Shown here: positions 1-8,127 of the stretch, one piece after another | Layout of the letters: the number at the start of each line of letters is the position of its first letter | How positions within the stretch are numbered: the stretch's first letter is position 1 | NCBI GenBank assembly: GCA_964425315.1 | Contig: CAYRNB010000010.1 | Location: 1 to 50,919 of the forward strand | Length of the DNA: 50,919 bases | DNA from: Rhodoblastus sp964425315 | GTDB lineage: Bacteria; Pseudomonadota; Alphaproteobacteria; Rhizobiales; Beijerinckiaceae | Direction: 5' to 3' | The notes under the pieces: model-generated | Database searches by the model: none | Told to the model about the DNA's origin: nothing | Seen by the model: the letters and a program-made list of their open reading frames with translations, nothing else | Made by a program: the position numbers and the translations under genes

Positions 1-89
1 GCGGCTCTTGCCGAGGTGGGTTTATCGAGCGCAGAGAGCCCTTCGCCTAGCGGTATTCTTTACCGACAGCGCGCTGATCGACCGTCGGC

Positions 90-260
90 TCATATGGCCA
101 GCGCCTCCAGGCCGCATTCCTTGTATCGGTTGAAAATCTTGTAGCCGGTCTGGCGCGAAATGCCGAACTCCCGGCAGACGTCGCTCATCGTTTCGCCTTC
201 CAGAAGCCGCGCCACGAAACGCAAGCGCTCATCCATCACCGAACACTCCTTCCACGGCAT
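90..260 (-). pseudogene. IS481-type transposase N-terminal fragment
   Basis: The 56 codons begin MPWKECSVMDERLRF and continue through SDVCREFGISRQTGYKI. This is the helix-turn-helix start of IS481-family transposases, which normally run to roughly 300 residues or more. The match ends at NRYKECGLEAL; instead of the usual continuation the frame meets TGA two codons later, and no DDE catalytic domain follows in the remaining 89 bp. Just upstream, around 287-320, lies sequence resembling the end of such an element (minus strand ..GTACCGGGCACATGG..), so the left end may be present while the rest is lost or lies outside the window. It is seen as a truncated, non-functional copy. A programmed frameshift is less likely because neighbouring frames do not resume the family sequence. 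Confidence 0.75.
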
Positions 261-339
261 CGACCCCTCCCGCCTCCAAAGCGGAAAGTGTCAACCATGT
301 GCCCGGTACAATCTGTCAGCTATCTCTCGGGCCGTCAGC

Positions 340-739
340 ATTACCTGATTGATATTTAAGCCGCTTTCCGGCTGAGGCAGCAGTTTTTCCCGACGCGCGT
401 TTATCGAGTCTGTCGCACACGTCGGTGTTCGGGCGCCGTTGCGTCCGGCGCGACCTCGATTGCCCGACGAGAGGCCATAGCCGAAGATCGCTGGGGGCGT
501 TGACGCCCTGCTCGGCCTGCGGCGCGAGTGACGGCGCCGTTCTGCCGGATTTGCCGGGCGAACAAGCAAAAGGCATGGGGCGGACGCCAAGCGCCCGCCC
601 CATTGCAGATTTTTCGGCATTGCCGCAAGCGGCTGCGAAGCGCATGACGCTATCCGCGGACCCTAACAGGCGGCGGCGTCCGCTCCGGTCGGCTCTCTGG
701 CCTTCAAATCATCTGGATTGCTGACTTGTTGGCGGGCGA
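340..739. other. gene-poor stretch next to the IS remnant
   Basis: No frame here has convincing coding character; the short overlapping frames are arginine/proline-rich, typical of random GC-rich DNA. A G+C-rich imperfect hairpin sits near 574-602 (GGGGCGGACGC against GCGCCCGCCCC) and could end minus-strand transcription coming from the small frame at 740-841. Confidence 0.4.
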
Positions 740-841
740 TCATTCGCCGCGCCCCTCTCCGCACCCGTTCCTCACACAATGGGTCAAGACCCACGCGGCG
801 CCGATCGTCAGCATGGCGGCGAGTATTCCATAATCCATCAT
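740..841 (-). CDS. possible 33-aa single-span membrane protein
   Basis: The frame starts with two ATGs (841 and 838) directly behind a good ribosome-binding site, AAGAGGTGA, spaced best for the second ATG. The product would have a short N-terminus (MMDYG), one hydrophobic helix at about residues 5-21 (ILAAMLTIGAAWVLTHC), then a basic, glycine-rich tail with two cysteines (C22 and C28). I do not recognise a family. The combination of a strong Shine-Dalgarno, a transmembrane segment flanked by charges and a clean stop makes it better than a random frame, but at this length chance remains possible. Confidence 0.4.
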   Translation of the reverse strand: MMDYGILAAMLTIGAAWVLTHCVRNGCGEGRGE

Positions 842-1328
842 TCACCTCTTGCGCTGTCGGGCTGGCGCATTGTCAGCCCCGAGCCGGCGGCTATGCGCCA
901 TCCAAATCAGATGGCAACCAACCTGCATCTCGGATATTGCACTGCAACAATGGCGCCAACATGGCCGCTCCCCTTTATCGGGTAGCCACGGAAACAAACA
1001 ACGCCCGCCGGGGCGCGTCCGTGGCGAGCGTTTCGCTCAACATCTCAAAGGGTTGAGCCTCGGCTATGCCTGATATGGGGGGCGGCGTCCGCATTGCAAG
1101 CTTTAGCGCCGCCGTGGCCCGCCTGATGGTCTTCCGCTTGCGCTTTTCCTCGAAATTGTCATTTTTCTGCGAGCATTTGCCGACAGCCGCATCGCATTGC
1201 AGCTTGCGGCGGCATCTATGCGTTTTTCTCACCCCACAGCCATCAAAGTCCGGCGCCGGGTCGCGCCGGTTGGACCTAAATCGAGGTTCCGTTAATTGCG
1301 CAGATCCGCTGCGCGAAAAGCGACCCGC
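842..1328. other. unassigned intergenic DNA
   Basis: About 490 bp between the small membrane ORF and the end of the tungsten/molybdenum island. I see no gene I would defend. A weak GTG-started minus frame (1232 to 975) is basic and lacks any recognisable motif. Local features are a GCGCAT/ATGCGC inverted pair around 867-900, just upstream of the small ORF, and the hairpin listed at 1298-1314. Confidence 0.4.
1298..1314 (-). terminator. weak terminator-like hairpin after the moe/aor operon
   Basis: GCGCAG-ATCCG-CTGCGC is a 6-bp perfect stem with a 5-nt loop, 15-31 bp downstream of the last stop codon of the minus-strand operon. On that strand it is followed by AATTAAC rather than a run of T, so it could be a Rho-assisted or processing structure rather than a classical terminator. 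Confidence 0.3.
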
Positions 1329-3272
1329 CTAAGGCTGCGGCGGAAAACCGAGGTCGCCTAAGGCGCGTCGCGTCGCGGCGTCCTCGAGCAAAGCGAGAAA
1401 TCGCTGCACGGGGCCGCGCGAAAGGCGTTTTGCCGGAATCACGAAGTCGTAATGCTCCCCTTGAAGCGGCAGAAACCCCAATCCGTAATGGCGGGCGACG
1501 GTCTCGATCGCCACGCCCCAATCGGCGCGGCCCTGGAAAACCGCCGCGGCGACGGCATTGTGCGACTTGACCTGATAGGCGTAGCCCGACGGCTTGACGC
1601 CGCCAAGCAAGCGGTCGATCAGGATTCGCGTGCCGCTGCCGGCGTTGCGGTTCGCCATCAAAATCTTCGGATCGGACGCGACCGCCGCCATGACAGCGGC
1701 GGCGTCCCCTCCGGCAAAGCGCGCGTCATCCGGGCGAAACACCAGCCCCTGCTGGCGGACATATCCCTTCGCCAGATGGAGTGCGTCGTCGATGAACGGC
1801 AGATTGTAAACGCCGGTCGCGGGATCCATGAGATGAACGCCGGCAATGTCGCATTCCCCACGTTTCGCCGCCATCAGGCCTGCGGTGCTCCCAACCGCCA
1901 GGGCCTTGGCCCTGACGCCCTCGCGGGCCAGCAGGCCAATGAGAAAATCGAGCCCAACGCAATGGCTGCCGATGAGAGTCAGGTCGGCAATTTCGACGTT
2001 TCGGCCCATGAGCGTGACCGAGACTTCGGTTTCAGCGGGAATCGCCTCAACGCCGGCGGGGGCGGCGAAAAATCCGTCCGCGAGCGCAAAGGAAGTCACC
2101 GCGCCCGATCCCTTGCCCATCGGATAGGCGGCAAGCCCGCCGTCGGGCCGCTCAAGTAACGAGACCAGCGTATAGGTCGTGCGCCCGAATTCCGTCATCG
2201 CCTTGACGGCCAAACGCGCCGCCTGGCTTTCGCGGCGCTCCGGCGGCAGGCCGGCGAAGGCGCGAAGGACCGGCGCGATGAATTCGTGGAAGGTGAACAT
2301 GGCCGAGGTCGGAAAGCCGGGCAGGATCACCACCGGCTTGCCCTGGGTGATGGCGAGGCAGAGGGGTTTTCCGGGTTTTAAGGCGACGCCGTGGACGACC
2401 ACGCCGGGATCGGAGAATCGCGCCACGGCGCGATAGGCCAGGTCGCCCGCGCCTTTCGACGTGCCGCCTGACAGAAGCACGACATCGCCGGAGGCGAGGG
2501 CTTCATCGACGGCCGCCTCCATGCGTTGCTCGTTATCGACGACGACGCCGAAAGGCAGCGCTTCGCAGCCCAGTTCTTCGACGGCGGCGGCGAGCATCGG
2601 GCCGTTGCTGTCAAAAACCTGGCCGGGAGCGATCTTTTGCCCCGGCGCGATCAGCTCGTCGCCGGTCGAGAGGATCGCCACGCGGGGACGCCGGAAAACA
2701 GGGACTTCGCCCACGCCAATGGCGGCGAGCAGCGCGATCTCGCGCGAGCCGAGTTCGGTCCCCTGCCGCAGCACGGTCTCCCCGGCGCCAATGTCCGAGC
2801 CCGCCGCGGAAATCATCCCGCCAGGGGCGACGGCCTGCCGCACTTCGACGCACCCATCCGCGGCGAGATCGGTCCATTCGACCATGACCACCGCATCGGC
2901 GCCGCGCGGGATCATGCCGCCGGTGGCGATGGTGGTCGCGCCGCCGGGCGGAATTTCGCGCGCCGGCGTCACGCCGGGGGTCAGCAATTCGCCGGTCAAA
3001 GCGAGGCGGCGCGGCGCGTCGGGCCTTGCGCCTTCGACATCGGCCGAGCGCACGGCGAAACCGTCGACATTCGACCGATCGAAGCCGGGAACGTCCACTT
3101 CGGACGCCAGGTCGCGGGAGAGAACGCGGCCGCGACAGCCGCTCAGCGGCGCTTTTTCCTCGCCGAGCGGCATAAGATTAAGATGCTGGCGAAAGCGCGA
3201 CTCGGCCTCGTCGCGGCTGACCACGTCGAGAAACTGTTGCTGCCGCGTCCCGGCTTGCGGCTCCTTGCTCAT
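1329..3272 (-). CDS. MoeA fused to a periplasmic-binding-protein-like domain
   Basis: The 647-residue product joins a molybdopterin molybdenumtransferase (about 1-420) to a type-2 solute-binding-like domain (about 425-645) of the kind found on MoeA-PBP fusions and ModE-related proteins. The MoeA half keeps DVPGFDRSNVDGFAVR, STGDEL, DSNGPML and LSGGTSKG. The usual PGNPV loop reads PGFPTS. The binding domain has LIGSHCVGLDF, GECDIAGVHLMD, NRNAGSGTRILID and VFQGRADWGVAIE, a fold that in relatives may sense oxyanion or cofactor. The ATG at 3272 overlaps the stop of the upstream gene as ATGA and has GGGAGGGTGGGA before it; an in-frame GTG two codons earlier is less likely. As the last gene of the aor/moe operon it probably inserts or senses tungsten or molybdenum during cofactor maturation; which metal is inference. 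Confidence 0.85.
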   Translation of the reverse strand: MSKEPQAGTRQQQFLDVVSRDEAESRFRQHLNLMPLGEEKAPLSGCRGRVLSRDLASEVDVPGFDRSNVDGFAVRSADVEGARPDAPRRLALTGELLTPGVTPAREIPPGGATTIATGGMIPRGADAVVMVEWTDLAADGCVEVRQAVAPGGMISAAGSDIGAGETVLRQGTELGSREIALLAAIGVGEVPVFRRPRVAILSTGDELIAPGQKIAPGQVFDSNGPMLAAAVEELGCEALPFGVVVDNEQRMEAAVDEALASGDVVLLSGGTSKGAGDLAYRAVARFSDPGVVVHGVALKPGKPLCLAITQGKPVVILPGFPTSAMFTFHEFIAPVLRAFAGLPPERRESQAARLAVKAMTEFGRTTYTLVSLLERPDGGLAAYPMGKGSGAVTSFALADGFFAAPAGVEAIPAETEVSVTLMGRNVEIADLTLIGSHCVGLDFLIGLLAREGVRAKALAVGSTAGLMAAKRGECDIAGVHLMDPATGVYNLPFIDDALHLAKGYVRQQGLVFRPDDARFAGGDAAAVMAAVASDPKILMANRNAGSGTRILIDRLLGGVKPSGYAYQVKSHNAVAAAVFQGRADWGVAIETVARHYGLGFLPLQGEHYDFVIPAKRLSRGPVQRFLALLEDAATRRALGDLGFPPQP

Positions 3273-4435
3273 TCCCACCCTCCCGAGCGCAGCATTACAA
3301 CCTCGACTTCGGCGCCTTCCCCAAAACCTTCCTGCCCGGCTGAGATCAGCACGAAACCGTCGGCCCTGGCCAGCGTGGCGAGCCCGTCCGAAGGCGAAGG
3401 CGTCATAGGCCAGGCCACTTCCGCCTCGCAGGCCACCAGCGCAAATTCCGCCACCCCCACCGGCGAAGCAATCTTGCGCGCCAGTTTCAGGCGCCGCGTC
3501 GGACCGGCGAAAGCGGCGGGCCGCCCGGCGAAACGCCGGATCAACCGGCCCGCGAGAGCCTCATAGGTCGCGAGCGCGGCATAAGGATCGCCTGGCAGAA
3601 GCAGGACCGGCGCCTCGCCGAGAACGCCGAGGCCCGCCGAGCCGCCCGGCGTCAAAGCCAGGCCATGATGGGCGATTTCGCCGCCCCATGATCTCAGGCG
3701 CGTCAAAGCGTCGTCATCAGCCCCCCAGCCGCTGCGCCCCGCCATCAGCAGGACATCTGCGCCGGGCGGAGGCGCATCGTCGGAAGCGACCAATTGCGCC
3801 GTCCCACCATCTCGCGCGATCAGAGCCGACAAGGCGGGGGCCAGCGATTCGCGAGCAGGCGGCTTGGCGCCGGCGACCCATAGGGCGACCGACGGGCGCC
3901 GAACCAGTTTCAAGTGGGTCAGGCCGATCGAAGCGGCGAGAGCGAGTTGGGCAGATCCGAGAAATTGCCCCGCAGGCAGAGCCAGGTCGCCGGCCGCCGC
4001 CGCTTCGCCGCGCCGGGCAAGCCCCGCCCCGCGCGGCGCCGCCTCGCAGACGTGCAGCATTCCGCCCAAAACCTCGCCGAATGACAGGGGCAGGACCGTA
4101 TCGGCGCCCTCAGGCGCCGCCGTTCCGGCCCGAACCGGCGACGCCGCGCCCGGCGCCACCGCCGCCCCCTCGGACGACAGGGTCAGCGGCAAGGGATTAT
4201 AGGCGCTGGCGCCCAGGGCGCTTTCCGCCTGGACGGCGTAGCCGTCGATCAATGCAAGGGCGATCGGCGGCCGGTCGCCCGAGAAATAAATGGCCTCCGC
4301 AAGCACGCGCCCCGCGGACTCCGCCAGTGGCGCGTCCTCGGCAGCCAGAGGCGCGGGCCGCGCGTCGAGCCACGCCCAGGCGACCTCGAGCGAAAGACGT
4401 TCGGAGAAGCCGCCGCCGGCCAGACCAAAACTCAT
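3269..4435 (-). CDS. degenerate MoeA-like protein
   Basis: The 388-aa protein aligns by eye with MoeA over its whole length, with ALIDGYAVQAES near the start and LLPGDPYAALATYEAL near the end. Signature loops of the enzyme are changed: STGDEL is replaced by WVAGAKPPARES, and SGGxSxG is replaced by MAGRSGWGADDDA. Loss of these acidic and metal-binding loops argues against normal molybdate insertion. It may be a non-catalytic partner or a specialised cofactor carrier for the aldehyde oxidoreductase. Its ATG at 4435 overlaps the upstream stop (ATGA) and its own stop overlaps the next start, so it is translated as part of the operon. A long in-frame 5' extension to 4720 lies inside the moeB-like gene and is rejected. 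Confidence 0.75.
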   Translation of the reverse strand: MSFGLAGGGFSERLSLEVAWAWLDARPAPLAAEDAPLAESAGRVLAEAIYFSGDRPPIALALIDGYAVQAESALGASAYNPLPLTLSSEGAAVAPGAASPVRAGTAAPEGADTVLPLSFGEVLGGMLHVCEAAPRGAGLARRGEAAAAGDLALPAGQFLGSAQLALAASIGLTHLKLVRRPSVALWVAGAKPPARESLAPALSALIARDGGTAQLVASDDAPPPGADVLLMAGRSGWGADDDALTRLRSWGGEIAHHGLALTPGGSAGLGVLGEAPVLLLPGDPYAALATYEALAGRLIRRFAGRPAAFAGPTRRLKLARKIASPVGVAEFALVACEAEVAWPMTPSPSDGLATLARADGFVLISAGQEGFGEGAEVEVVMLRSGGWE

Positions 4436-5226
4436 TCCCGTCCTTTGCGCTCGTCGGCGGATTCCCTGCCCGGCTGCGCTTTCTCCCCGCAAACCGGACA
4501 ATGCGGATTTTTCGGAACGTCCATGGTTTGCCATTCCATGGCGCGCATATCGAAGAGCATCATACGTCCCGCGACGGGGGAATGGCCTTCGGTAATAAGG
4601 CGGAGAGCTTCGCCCGCCTGCATGACGCCGATCACCCCGGTCAGCGGCGCAAAAACGCCCATGGTGGCGCAGCGCTCGCCGTCGCTCGCTCCCTCGTCGG
4701 GAAAAAGGCAATGGTAGCAAGGGGATTCGGCGCGACGCAGGTCGAACACCGCCAATTGGCCGGCGTAGCGTATGACCGCGCCGCTCACCAGCGGGACGCG
4801 ATGCGCGACGCAGGCGCGGTTGACAGCGTGACGCGTGGCGAAATTGTCGCTGCCGTCGACCACCAGATCGGCGCCGGCGGCAAGCGCCATCAACTCCGTC
4901 GCCCCGACGTGCTTTTCGACCGTGATGACCTTGCAGTCCGGATTGAGCTCAGCAAGCGTGCCCGCGGCGGAGACCGCCTTGTTCACGCCCTCGCTCGCCT
5001 CGCGATGAACGATCTGGCGCTGGAGATTGGTCAGGTCCACGACATCGCCGTCGCAAATCGTCAGGCGGCCAACGCCGGCGGCGGCCAGATAAAGCGCGGC
5101 CGGCGAACCCAGGCCGCCGACGCCGATGAGGACCACATGCGCGGCGAAAAGCTTGTCCTGCCCGGCGAAACCGATTTGCGGCAGATTGAGATGCCGGCTG
5201 TAGCGCAAAAGCTGGCGATCTTCCAT
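4432..5226 (-). CDS. MoeB/ThiF/HesA-family adenylyltransferase
   Basis: The 264-aa E1-like enzyme would adenylate the C-terminal glycine of a MoaD/ThiS-type sulfur carrier using ATP. It has the nucleotide-binding GVGGLGSPAALYLAAAGVG (about 37-55), the DGDVVDLTNLQRQ segment, a catalytic-loop cysteine region (ERCATMGVFAPLTG) and two zinc-binding CxxC pairs (CYHC and CPVC near the C-terminus). There is no rhodanese domain, and the length is close to E. coli MoeB. It sits between two moeA-type genes in the aor operon, with the operon's own moaD 1.3 kb upstream, so it most likely activates that MoaD for tungsto- or molybdopterin synthesis. Confidence 0.85.
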   Translation of the reverse strand: MEDRQLLRYSRHLNLPQIGFAGQDKLFAAHVVLIGVGGLGSPAALYLAAAGVGRLTICDGDVVDLTNLQRQIVHREASEGVNKAVSAAGTLAELNPDCKVITVEKHVGATELMALAAGADLVVDGSDNFATRHAVNRACVAHRVPLVSGAVIRYAGQLAVFDLRRAESPCYHCLFPDEGASDGERCATMGVFAPLTGVIGVMQAGEALRLITEGHSPVAGRMMLFDMRAMEWQTMDVPKNPHCPVCGEKAQPGRESADERKGRE

Positions 5227-5256
5227 CGAACCCTCCCGGGGCGCCCGTGGCCGAAT

Positions 5257-6032
5257 CTAGAACATGCCGTGGAACGGCTGCACATCGACCCAATCGCCGG
5301 CCGCGACGCTCCCGGATTCTTCCGGGACGACAATAAAGCAATTCGCCTCGACCATCGAACTCAACACGCCGGAGCCCTGCCGGCCGCACGGCCTGACCTT
5401 CCAGCCGCCTTCCGCCTGGAACAGCAAGCCGCGAACGAATTCGCGCCGGCCGACGACCTTGCGAAAGCCTTCCGCCGCCTCGACCCGAAAAGTCGGCTGC
5501 GGCGCGATCGGATCAACGCCCTGAAGCTTGCGCAGGGCGTCCCGGACGATCTGGTAATAGGTCACCATGACCGCCACCGGATTGCCCGGCAGGCCGAACA
5601 GCCAGCATTTGCCGATGCGCCCGAAGGCCATCGGCCGCCCCGGCTTGAGGTCGATCTTCCAGAATCGGATTTCGCCGAGCCGCGACATGATGGTCTTGAC
5701 GTAATCGGCCTCGCCCACCGACACGCCGCCGGTCGTCAATATGGCGTCGGCCTGGTCGGCCGCCTCGCGGAAGGCCGCTTCCAGCCGCCCCGGATCGTCC
5801 TTGACTACGCCCATGTCGAGCGCCTCGACGCCCAGTCGGGCGAGCGCGCCATGCAAGGTATAGCGGTTGCTGTCATAGACTTCGCCGGGCGCGAGTTGAC
5901 GGCCGATCGAGGCCAGCTCGTCGCCGGTGGAGAAAAAGGCGATGCGCGGGCGCCGCCGCAGCTCGACCTCCGCCAGGCCGAGCGAAGCGAGCAGGCCAAG
6001 CTCGGTCGCGCCGATCACCCTTCCGGCCCGCA
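5257..6032 (-). CDS. moeA: MoeA molybdopterin molybdenumtransferase, N-terminus lost in gap
   Basis: About 258 C-terminal codons are present and run without a stop into the N gap; the apparent GTG start at 6018 is simply the valine of the conserved RVIGATELGLLASLG segment. All signature loops are canonical: FFSTGDEL, APGEVYDSN, LTTGGVSVGEADYVK, PGRPMAFG and LPGNPVAVMVTYYQ. This is the one of the three operon MoeA paralogues that looks fully competent for metal insertion. A complete family member has about 400 residues, so roughly 150 residues (450 bp) should lie in the gap. The 58 bp just beyond the gap (6133-6190) could encode its start but show no ATG. Confidence 0.9.
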
Positions 6033-6132
6033 NNNNNNNNNNNNNNNNNNNNNNNNNNNNNNNNNNNNNNNNNNNNNNNNNNNNNNNNNNNNNNNNNNNN
6101 NNNNNNNNNNNNNNNNNNNNNNNNNNNNNNNN
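6033..6132. other. assembly gap (100 N) inside moeA
   Basis: Exactly 100 N, the usual placeholder for an unknown gap length. The flanks share no sequence, so this is a true gap. The truncated moeA on its left suggests at least about 450 bp are missing. Confidence 0.95.
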
Positions 6133-6191
6133 AAGCTTCAGCTTTTCCGTCGAGGGAAATTAGCAGTTCGCCGTTGATTTTGAACCCCTGC

Positions 6192-6494
6192 TTATCCGCC
6201 GCCGCGGCGCATGGCGAGGTCCATGTGGCGCAGCACACGCGCGCGCGCTTCGGGGTCGCCAGAAAGAAACCGGATGCGCACGTGGAGGGTGGGAAGCACC
6301 AGAAGGGCGATGCGCCGCTCCGGGCCCGGCGTCAATTCGACCTCGATCTTCACCTCGCCGGCGTCGACGCGATATTGCAGCGGGCCGCCGCTGAGGCCAG
6401 TCGGGAAAGCGCCGCGCAAAGCATGAGCGTATTCGACCGGCGTCGCGGAGACCTCGCGCGTCAGTTCGGTCCAATTTTCCGGCGCCTCATCCAC
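6192..6494 (-). CDS. unknown 100-aa protein of the AOR operon
   Basis: I do not recognise a named family. The acidic start (MDEAPENWTELTREV) is followed by a mixed alpha/beta sequence with GAFPTGLSGGPLQYRVD and a strand-rich core (KIEVELTPGPERRIALLVLPTLHVRIRFLSG), ending in basic, glycine-rich MRRGGG. There are no cysteines or membrane segments. It overlaps the moaD stop by 8 bp, so it is translationally coupled between moaD and moeA. Position suggests an accessory factor for cofactor assembly or AOR maturation; function is not assigned. Confidence 0.75.
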   Translation of the reverse strand: MDEAPENWTELTREVSATPVEYAHALRGAFPTGLSGGPLQYRVDAGEVKIEVELTPGPERRIALLVLPTLHVRIRFLSGDPEARARVLRHMDLAMRRGGG

Positions 6495-6738
6495 CGGCGA
6501 TGGGCGGCCAGATCGCCAATTGATCGCCCGCGTGGAGGCGGCGCGCGCGGCGCTCTGCCGGCGGCACGAACAAGCCGTTCACCAGCACCAGATGCACGAG
6601 CCTTTCCGGCAGGGCGTGACGCTCGATCACCGCGCCGACCGTCGCGTCCTCGCCAAGCGAAAGCTCAGCGCGGTTGTCGCGGCTGCCCGGCGGCAAATAG
6701 TCGGCCAGCCCGGCGTAGAGTTTCAGTGTGACGTTCAT
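6487..6738 (-). CDS. MoaD-type sulfur carrier (molybdopterin synthase small subunit)
   Basis: The 83-aa beta-grasp protein begins NVTLKLYAGLADYLPPGS, carries LVNGLFVPPAERRARRLHAGDQLAIWPP and ends in the essential Gly-Gly (..IAGG) that is adenylated and thiocarboxylated. Together with the MoeB-like enzyme encoded 1.3 kb downstream it should supply sulfur for the pterin dithiolene. No moaE, moaA or moaC lies in the window, so the catalytic synthase subunit must come from elsewhere. It starts 15 bp after aorC, placing it in the same transcript. Confidence 0.85.
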   Translation of the reverse strand: MNVTLKLYAGLADYLPPGSRDNRAELSLGEDATVGAVIERHALPERLVHLVLVNGLFVPPAERRARRLHAGDQLAIWPPIAGG

Positions 6739-6753
6739 CTCACCAGTAAGCTG

Positions 6754-8016
6754 TCAATGGCCAAAGCTCGCCACGCCATTGGTCACGGCGAGATAGGCCT
6801 CCTTATAGAGCGTGGGATCCTTTTTCAATTCGTCCTTCCATTGGCCGAGGCGGGTGCGGTTCTGGATCAGGCCGCGCAAAACCCCGACATTCTGGGTGTG
6901 GCCGAGCGAGGTCGCGCCGATCAGCACGTCGCCCTCGAATTGAAGGCTGATATAGCGGAAGCGCTCAGGATCGACGAATTCGACGCCGTCCTTGTCCTCG
7001 CCGCCCCACCATTGGCCGAAGGAGGTCGAAATCAGGCCGAGCGAGTCCAGGACGTTGATCGGCAGGACGCCCGGCAATTCGACATTCTTCCCGGCCATAT
7101 TGAGGGCCGCGACGCGCGCCTGGTCGGCGGCGTTGGGCTGAATGGCGGAAACGAGATTTTCGCCGGTGAAGAAATCTGGGCCTTCGGCGACATCGCCGGC
7201 CGCGTAAACATTGGGCGCCGAGGTTTCCATCTTGAGGTTGACCACCACGCCATTCTCGACTTTGACCGGCGTCGCTTTCAGAAAGTCGATATTGGGCCGC
7301 ACGCCCGCCGACATGACAACGAGATCGGCGGGGATTTTTTCGCCGGTGGACAAAGTGACGAAGACTCCATTGCCGTCCCCGGCCGGATCGACGCGCTCGA
7401 TGCTCGCGCCGGTGCGCACGCTGATCCCCTTCTTTTCCACCCATTCCTTGATCATGCCGCCGGCGACATGCGTCATCATGCGCGGCACCATGCGGTCGCC
7501 CTTTTCGACCACGGTGAGGTGCGTGCCGCGGGCGTGAAAGGCCTCCATGATGATGCAGCCGATGAAGCCGGCGCCCAATTGCACGACGCGCCCGCCGGGC
7601 TTGGCCAGATTGGCGATGGCGCGCGCGTCTTGAAGCGTCCAACAGGTCTGCACCTGCGGCAGGTCGGCGCCGGGAATGGGAATGTGGATCGGATGGGAGC
7701 CGGTGGCGATGAGCAGACGGTCATAGCTTTCGGTTCGCCCGTCGCTGAAAGTCACGTTGCGCTTGTCCGTGTCGAGCGCGACGGCCTTGGCCTCGATCTG
7801 CCGGACGCGCAGCTTGTCGAAATGGTCGCCCGCCTTCCTCAGATAGGTTCCGACTTCATTGATGCCGCCCTTGAGCAGATAAGGAATGGCCATGCGCGAA
7901 TAGGGCGGCTCGTTCTCGCAGCCGGTCATGACGATCTCTCCGGCCGGATCGACCTGGCGCAGAGTTTCGGCGGCGACGACGCCGGCCGGACCATTCCCCA
8001 AAAGCAGATATTTCAT
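6754..8016 (-). CDS. aorC: AorC: FAD/NAD(P)H-linked subunit of aldehyde oxidoreductase
   Basis: The 420-aa flavoprotein belongs to the pyridine nucleotide-disulfide oxidoreductase superfamily. It has the N-terminal FAD motif LLLGNGPAGVVAAETL (4-19), a second dinucleotide fold (VVQLGAGFIGCIIMEAF, about 149-165) and the FAD-closing segment NVYAAGDVAEGPDFF. In Aromatoleum-type AOR this subunit exchanges electrons between the iron-sulfur/tungsten part and NAD+. It follows aorB after a 111-bp spacer that holds a very stable stem-loop and precedes moaD by 15 bp. Assignment rests on family plus the unmistakable aorA-aorB-aorC order; alone it would only be called an NAD(P)/FAD oxidoreductase. Confidence 0.85.
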   Translation of the reverse strand: MKYLLLGNGPAGVVAAETLRQVDPAGEIVMTGCENEPPYSRMAIPYLLKGGINEVGTYLRKAGDHFDKLRVRQIEAKAVALDTDKRNVTFSDGRTESYDRLLIATGSHPIHIPIPGADLPQVQTCWTLQDARAIANLAKPGGRVVQLGAGFIGCIIMEAFHARGTHLTVVEKGDRMVPRMMTHVAGGMIKEWVEKKGISVRTGASIERVDPAGDGNGVFVTLSTGEKIPADLVVMSAGVRPNIDFLKATPVKVENGVVVNLKMETSAPNVYAAGDVAEGPDFFTGENLVSAIQPNAADQARVAALNMAGKNVELPGVLPINVLDSLGLISTSFGQWWGGEDKDGVEFVDPERFRYISLQFEGDVLIGATSLGHTQNVGVLRGLIQNRTRLGQWKDELKKDPTLYKEAYLAVTNGVASFGH

Positions 8017-8062
8017 GCGACGGTCCCATAAAAAGGCGCATTATCAAAGAGTGGCGTCAACC

Positions 8063-8086
8063 GCCCGCCCCCGCAAGGGGGCGGGC
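8063..8086 (-). promoter_or_regulatory. 10-bp GC stem-loop between aorB and aorC
   Basis: A perfect 10-bp stem (GCCCGCCCCC / GGGGGCGGGC) closes a 4-nt loop in the aorB-aorC intercistronic region. No T run follows on the minus strand. It should act as a 3'-end stabiliser or partial terminator, lowering aorC relative to aorAB. Confidence 0.6.
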
Positions 8087-8127
8087 CGGCAGCTACGTGA
8101 AAATTGCGAAGACGGCGCGCGGCGGGC

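Noticed and set aside
975..1232. Minus-strand 85-codon frame with GTG start
   Set aside because: Basic, low-information sequence with no clear ribosome-binding site or motif.
3688..6177. Plus-strand open frame of about 829 codons
   Set aside because: Antisense shadow of moeA/moeB/moeA genes in GC-rich DNA; it crosses the N gap and has no family features.
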